From Antedon mediterranea (taxonomy: Eukaryota; Echinodermata; Crinoidea; Comatulida; Antedonidae): a stretch of 64,000 nt of DNA. The first letter of the stretch is position 1. Each line of letters begins with the position of its first letter. The position numbers and the translations under genes were made by a program. Positions 60,201-64,000 of this stretch are shown here, one piece after another. The notes below the pieces were generated by a model. The model was not told where the DNA came from. It saw only the letters and a program-made list of their open reading frames with translations, and made no database searches. The stretch is taken from NCBI RefSeq assembly GCF_964355755.1, contig NC_092672.1, positions 9,730,501 to 9,794,500 on the forward strand, read 5' to 3'.

Positions 60201-62046
60201 GTCATAATTCTTGGCAATCAAATTTTGATTTTAAACCCAATTTGTGCTGCACAAAATTTATTCTGTAAGGTTTGACCAGTTAACGTGACTGAGTAATTTC
60301 CTTTTGATCTTCATAAAACACTGTGTCTTCTATTTAACTGGATGAATTAAAAGTTTTTATTTGTTACAAGTGGAAATACATATATATATATAAGGCATGT
60401 TTATGATGCATAACGGTGGAAAACTGTTTTAATCTATCTCTAAAATAGATGAAAAAATATAATTTATATATTATTTAAAAAAAAAAAAAAAAATTTTGGA
60501 TGATTGGCTATGAAAAATGTGAATATTACCCAGGATGCAATGTCGTTTGGCGGTAGGTAAAATGTTGTACATTCTAAAAGTAGTGATTGTATATTTTAAC
60601 CATTTTCATAAACTAGTTACTTTATTAGAAATTTGTCTTTTTTCTGCTGACAAGAAATTGGGGGCATTTTAATTGTACAGTTGTTAATTATTTGTCTGCA
60701 GTAGAAACAGTTCCTTATTAAAGTAGCTAAAATAAGCAATTGCTATAATTTAGGTTAGAGTCAAAGGATTATTGATGACATTAGAAACAAATTATTTAAT
60801 TTGATTAAAGTCAGACATATAATTAGATAGATTAGTATACTGTGAATGCCTTTTAATTATTTATTTAAATGCTTGTTGGGATGTATTAATAGAAGAAACA
60901 AACTTCAAGAAGAGGAATATTTTCGGTTTCTGTGAATTGGTTTTTTCATTAACATTTGTTTTTGTTGCACTAAATGGTAGCTTAAATGATAGCTCAGGGT
61001 ATAAAGTTCCTAATTTTTTTTCCAGCCATGGAGCGAGCAAGCGTTGTGAAGTAAAAATGTGGAGTTAAACAGGACTTTTTTTCAAAAGGTATAATTTTAG
61101 TACAAACATTGCTACAGTACTACAGTACGAGAACAGTTTTAGGGTCGAAATTGAATGAATTGTATGTCTTTTTGTATGACAGACTTGACCTCAAAGAACT
61201 TAGTTTCAGTTCTTTTTGTTGACAAATTAGTTTGTTAACCGTTTTGTTCTTTTCAAGGCATTTACGTGAGAATTAACCGTATTCATTGCTTGGCAAATAG
61301 CCTGCAGACATTGCCTCTTAACTCATTAACCACTGTACACATATTAAGCAATTGTTGTAATCGTAAGAAACGTATGGGCTACAAACATCGTGTTTCTAGC
61401 CATGGCAAAACAAATGGTCTGGAAATAATGAAGTAAACGAGGATTTGCTAATTCTGTATGGTAAATTGACAGAACTCTTGGTTCATGATCGAGTCATAAT
61501 CATAATTAATGATGTGATCACGCAATATATTTCATCCAAAATATGAAATTAACTATAATTTTCAAATAATTTCTTTGATTTTAATATTTGGTTTATCATG
61601 CCTAGCTTACTTGGATAAACCAAACATAGCCCACTCTCTCTCTGTAAAGAGGATACAATAAACATGATCAAGTGTTTAAAAAGTGGTCTAATGAAATCTG
61701 TAGAAATATATAGGAAAAGAAAGAGATTAGTGGGTAGCTGTACCAAAAATATAATATCGTCCAAACATAAAATGGATGTTTTTCTTATAAATATGAAAAG
61801 GTAAATATGATGAAAGGAAACATTGATTTATTTTTAAAAGGTGATAATTTAACACCCGGAAATTATCATCTTTTTCAAATTAGTGATCATCATAGAAGAA
61901 AAACAAGTGACATCTGGGCACAGTATGGTTTCCTTGTCCCACGGCCGAATACTATAAGTAAAATGTTTACAATTTGTGTAGGAAGCAAGCGGGATATAGC
62001 GTCCTATAAAAGTATACACTTTGGATTGTCTCAGGCATTTATGTAA
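54229..62046 (+). CDS. Hypothetical small plus-strand gene, possible two-exon model
   Basis: Exon 1 (54229-54292) starts GAGACATGG and encodes MAGFATVKMTTDMINKDSL plus ST, ending in a consensus donor (ACTG/gtaagtaa, phase 1). A frame at 61841-62046 of ordinary amino acid composition (includes DIWAQYGFLVPRPNTISKMF) ends in TAA. AATAAA follows 17 bases later. Its acceptor (tttatttttaaaag) has the matching phase, so a join gives 89 residues. The join is my inference: the acceptor is weak, the intron would be 7.5 kb, and missed internal exons are possible. Exon 1 is better supported than exon 2. I do not recognise the protein. Confidence 0.3.
54293..57289. other. Presumed intron / non-coding
   Basis: No supported exon. 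The 97-codon frame at 54351-54644 begins inside the presumed intron without splice support. At 56394-56417 there is a palindrome TTGTACTATGT GA ACATAGTACAA. A (GATA)n tract followed by ACAATTTTATTCGTCATAAA at 56570-56640 looks like the end of a dispersed repeat. Confidence 0.4.
57290..59045. mobile_element. TIR element (~1.75 kb) with subterminal hairpins
   Basis: The left end TCTAGGCTCGCGCTAA recurs inverted at 59030-59045 with one mismatch. Just inside each end lie hairpins of the type TTCGCCAA-A-TTGGCGAA (57369-57385 on the left, TTCGCC-ATTTT-GGCGAA on the right). CAA occurs directly outside both ends, perhaps a short target duplication. The GC content and CpG density are higher than in the surroundings. 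The longest internal frame (101 codons, 57956-58261, minus) is not recognised. It is probably non-autonomous. Confidence 0.65.
59050..59095. mobile_element. Micro-palindromic insertion C with 7-bp direct repeats
   Basis: A perfect 32-bp palindrome (59057-59088) with arms CAGGGAGTTGTAAAAT and ATTTTACAACTCCCTG and no loop. It is flanked by exact GTAAGAG at 59050-59056 and 59089-59095. It sits four bases beyond the right end of the TIR element. Confidence 0.85.
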
Positions 62047-62063
62047 ATTTGTAAAATTTGCTC

Positions 62064-62069
62064 AATAAA
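62064..62069 (+). terminator. Polyadenylation signal AATAAA
   Basis: AATAAA lies 17 bases after the stop of the 61841-62046 frame, with a T-rich, TGT-containing stretch about 15-25 bases further on. This fits a 3' processing site and is the main support for a terminal exon there. Confidence 0.4.
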
Positions 62070-62185
62070 TATGTGGTACTTTATTATGTCTAGTATGTCT
62101 TTATTAACATTTTCTGCATTAAATTAATTACCAAAACAGTATCCAAAAACAACCTTAATATTCATGATAGCCTGAAATATTATTA

Positions 62186-62227
62186 GAATAAACATAGAGA
62201 TATTATATAATATCTCTATGGAATAAA
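62186..62227. mobile_element. Micro-palindromic insertion F with 7-bp direct repeats
   Basis: A perfect 28-bp palindrome (62193-62220) with arms CATAGAGATATTAT and ATAATATCTCTATG and no loop. It is flanked by exact GAATAAA at 62186-62192 and 62221-62227. Confidence 0.85.
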
Positions 62228-63101
62228 TAACTGTCTTTTGTACAATGGGCATGAGATATTACTTACATCAATCCTAACCTAACATTTAACATGCCTCATT
62301 TCTTAACTGTATTTATACAATGAAAACACACATTGGCACACCATTCAGAAGCTAAAACTGTTTATATTTATTTCCTAAACTTTAGATAATGAACTTTCTT
62401 TAATTTGTTAATATCTTTTCATAATTACAACGTCTTCAAAGCACACTGACTTAACTTTGATGTTATGTTGTTCACTGGTGTGTACAAAGTAACTAACTTT
62501 AATGCATGCATCACTGAAGAGACATCTACTCACAGGATTAAAAAAACAACAACATTGGATGGATGCATTGCTAATTTGTAAGTTAGAAGTTCCAAGGCTA
62601 GTGTCTATGCATTTCTTGCTTTATATTACAGTACTGTGTAGGCTTAATTTTGTTGAAATAGACTCGAGACTGTTCAACCCAAAATTATATATACATTATC
62701 ATAATGCATGTGTATGTATGTATAAACACAACAGGCAAAGAACATTCATTCATAACCGCCCAGGATATACTGAAAATGTATTAATTTGAAATGTTAAAGA
62801 TGAAGAAATCTGTGAGAGTGAGAAAAAGTCGTCCCAAACCTGGAACCTTCTTACAATCTAAGATGTACAGTATGAAAATTATTGTTATGGCTATATTTAA
62901 AAAGATAATTTTATAATATATGATTATTATGTATAATTTTAATAATTTATATTAAATTATGTATATATAAATCTTGTTTTTTTATTTCCAGTTATTTCTA
63001 TCTACATAATATACACTATGTGGTTTGATTATTTACATGGGAATATTAGTTTTAACTTCTTGATGTGGTGAAAACCCTATAATTAGATCTGAGTACCATA
63101 C
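62228..63101. other. Non-coding, contains SINE copy 2
   Basis: No supported gene. The plus-strand frame of 95 codons at 62502-62789 has no splice or family support. Confidence 0.4.
62781..62850 (-). mobile_element. tRNA-derived SINE, copy 2 (inverted)
   Basis: On the minus strand AAGGTTCCAGGTTTGGGACG, then ACTTTTTCTCACTCTCACAG and TTCATCTTTAACATTTC, match 48174-48262. About 11 bases of the B-box region are missing, so this copy is dead. Confidence 0.6.
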
Positions 63102-63269
63102 CTGTTTGCCTGCTACTGTCAGGTATTCACAGGTATCAACCACTCTCTTGTTATGATGTGAATTTTGCACTTGGTTCAATAACCACCCATTTATCAACAC
63201 ATCATTAGGCCTATAACTGTCAAGAATTCCACCAACTGCTCCTCTAGTAGCCAACAGATGTGATAGCAT
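63102..63269 (-). CDS. Possible first coding exon, unrecognised protein (partial)
   Basis: ATG in a good context (GGAAAAATGC), with an in-frame TGA four codons upstream, opens 56 codons ending exactly at a donor (AAACAG/gtatgg, phase 0). The peptide begins MLSHLLATRGAVGGILDSY, with NGWLLNQV further on, and has ordinary, non-repetitive composition. An acceptor-like site (aataggcag) at 63287 may bound a 5' untranslated part. No next exon or family was identified, so this may be a fragment or chance. Confidence 0.25.
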
Positions 63270-63286
63270 TTTTCCTTTTCATAAAA

Positions 63287-64000
63287 CTGCCTATTTACTT
63301 ACTAATAATTATTTGTAAATGATGTCTGGTTTTGTAGTTACTTTTGAATTGACATCTCCCTGAGGTAACAATTTGACCACGCCTATATTTTTTTTTCAAC
63401 AGGCATCCATCAGTTACAAACTTGCCAATTTAAGCATGACAAATGAAACTTTCTAATCTAAGCACGTACCTGTTTCTGGCAAAGAAAAGAATGATTTTAA
63501 AACCAGATCTTTTTTCCTTAGCTATAGAAATAGTCCTGACAATACCACAAAAAAAAAATGATCTTAGATATTGTAATAAAACTCAAATTTATTTTACTAA
63601 TATTAGTGGCTGTGGAGTAATTTTGAACAGCAGTGCTACACAATCTTGGTTTAAATTTGACCTTAAATGTCTGAGGTAATATTTTTGCTATTTTCTTCTG
63701 CCATGAGATGGATGTAATTTCACATACTTGTACTGTTATTTTCTCACAGCAAAAAACAGGCCATGTGTTAGTACAGTGAGTACAGTATATAAAAATGATA
63801 GGGGCACAACCCAACTGCAATTATTACTTAGCATTTGTGTTAATATATGTCTTAACATTTTTCTATTTTGCTTAAAATATTCCACTACAACTACAGACAT
63901 AGTTTATCTTTTAATATGCTGATAGGTTGAGGAGGAAATCAGTCTTTATGTATGTTATGGATAGTAATTGGTTCTTCGGTTCATTTGATAACAGGACTAT
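63287..64000. other. Non-coding right edge
   Basis: A plus-strand acceptor-like site (ttttttttcaacag, about 63403) is followed by a frame that stops within 20 codons. No gene is recognised. Confidence 0.4.

Noticed and set aside
61026-61054. Alternative terminal exon for the 54229 gene (ttttttttccag then CCATGGAGCGAGC to a stop)
   Set aside because: The acceptor is strong and the phase fits, but it adds only nine codons and no polyadenylation signal follows closely; less convincing than 61841-62046, though not excluded.

Overview
The window is AT-rich nuclear DNA of an animal. Genes are intron-rich, with GT-AG introns, small exons and many dispersed repeats. The palindromic word TAGGCCTA recurs throughout, and the gene set (MS4A, ELOVL6, KIF22, an ER JmjC protein, an NHL-type TRIM) fits an invertebrate deuterostome. 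An echinoderm is my best guess, from general familiarity with such sequence and not from any search.

Layout. 1-6650: mostly non-coding, with two isolated exon-like segments on the minus strand (2290-2474, a signal-peptide-like first exon; 4022-4240, a last-exon-like segment). 6662-16755 (+): a complete six-exon MS4A-type four-pass membrane protein. Its third intron holds a 5-kb foldback transposon with ~730-bp inverted ends and a second inverted-repeat element nested inside. 16756-26186: no gene recognised, several MITE-like elements. 26187-27110 (-): an intronless ELOVL6-like fatty acid elongase with a TATA box. 27111-32684: intergenic, with an 88-bp perfect palindrome and a 1.4-kb composite minisatellite. 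32685-40245 (-): a complete 12-exon KIF22/Kid kinesin, with a broken RTE-type LINE antisense in one intron. 42181-47065 (-): a nine-exon JmjC oxygenase with EF-hand calcium loops and a C-terminal KDEL. 47066-50336: intergenic, with a tRNA-derived SINE and a hammerhead-like repeat (its other copy is inside the JmjC gene). 50337-52874 (-): an intronless TRIM-NHL E3 ligase. 54229-64000: the divergent first exon of an unrecognised plus-strand gene, a possible terminal exon at 61841-62046, a 1.75-kb TIR element, and a weak minus-strand first-exon candidate at 63102-63269. The genes look like unrelated housekeeping or cell-biology genes; nothing suggests a functional cluster.

The most unusual signal is a set of four tiny palindromic insertions (25-33 bp) at 12593, 22047, 59057 and 62193. 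Each starts CA(T/G)(G/A)GAG, ends with the reverse complement, and is flanked by an exact 7-bp direct repeat that differs at every locus and always starts with G. They look like a family of extremely short transposon-like insertions made of little more than two inverted termini. I know of no described family of this kind. The second notable item is the JmjC + EF-hand + KDEL protein, which suggests a calcium-binding 2-oxoglutarate oxygenase retained in the ER lumen.

Gene models were built by hand from reading frames, splice signals and exon phases. In the three multi-exon genes that I recognise, every exon phase joins without a frame break.
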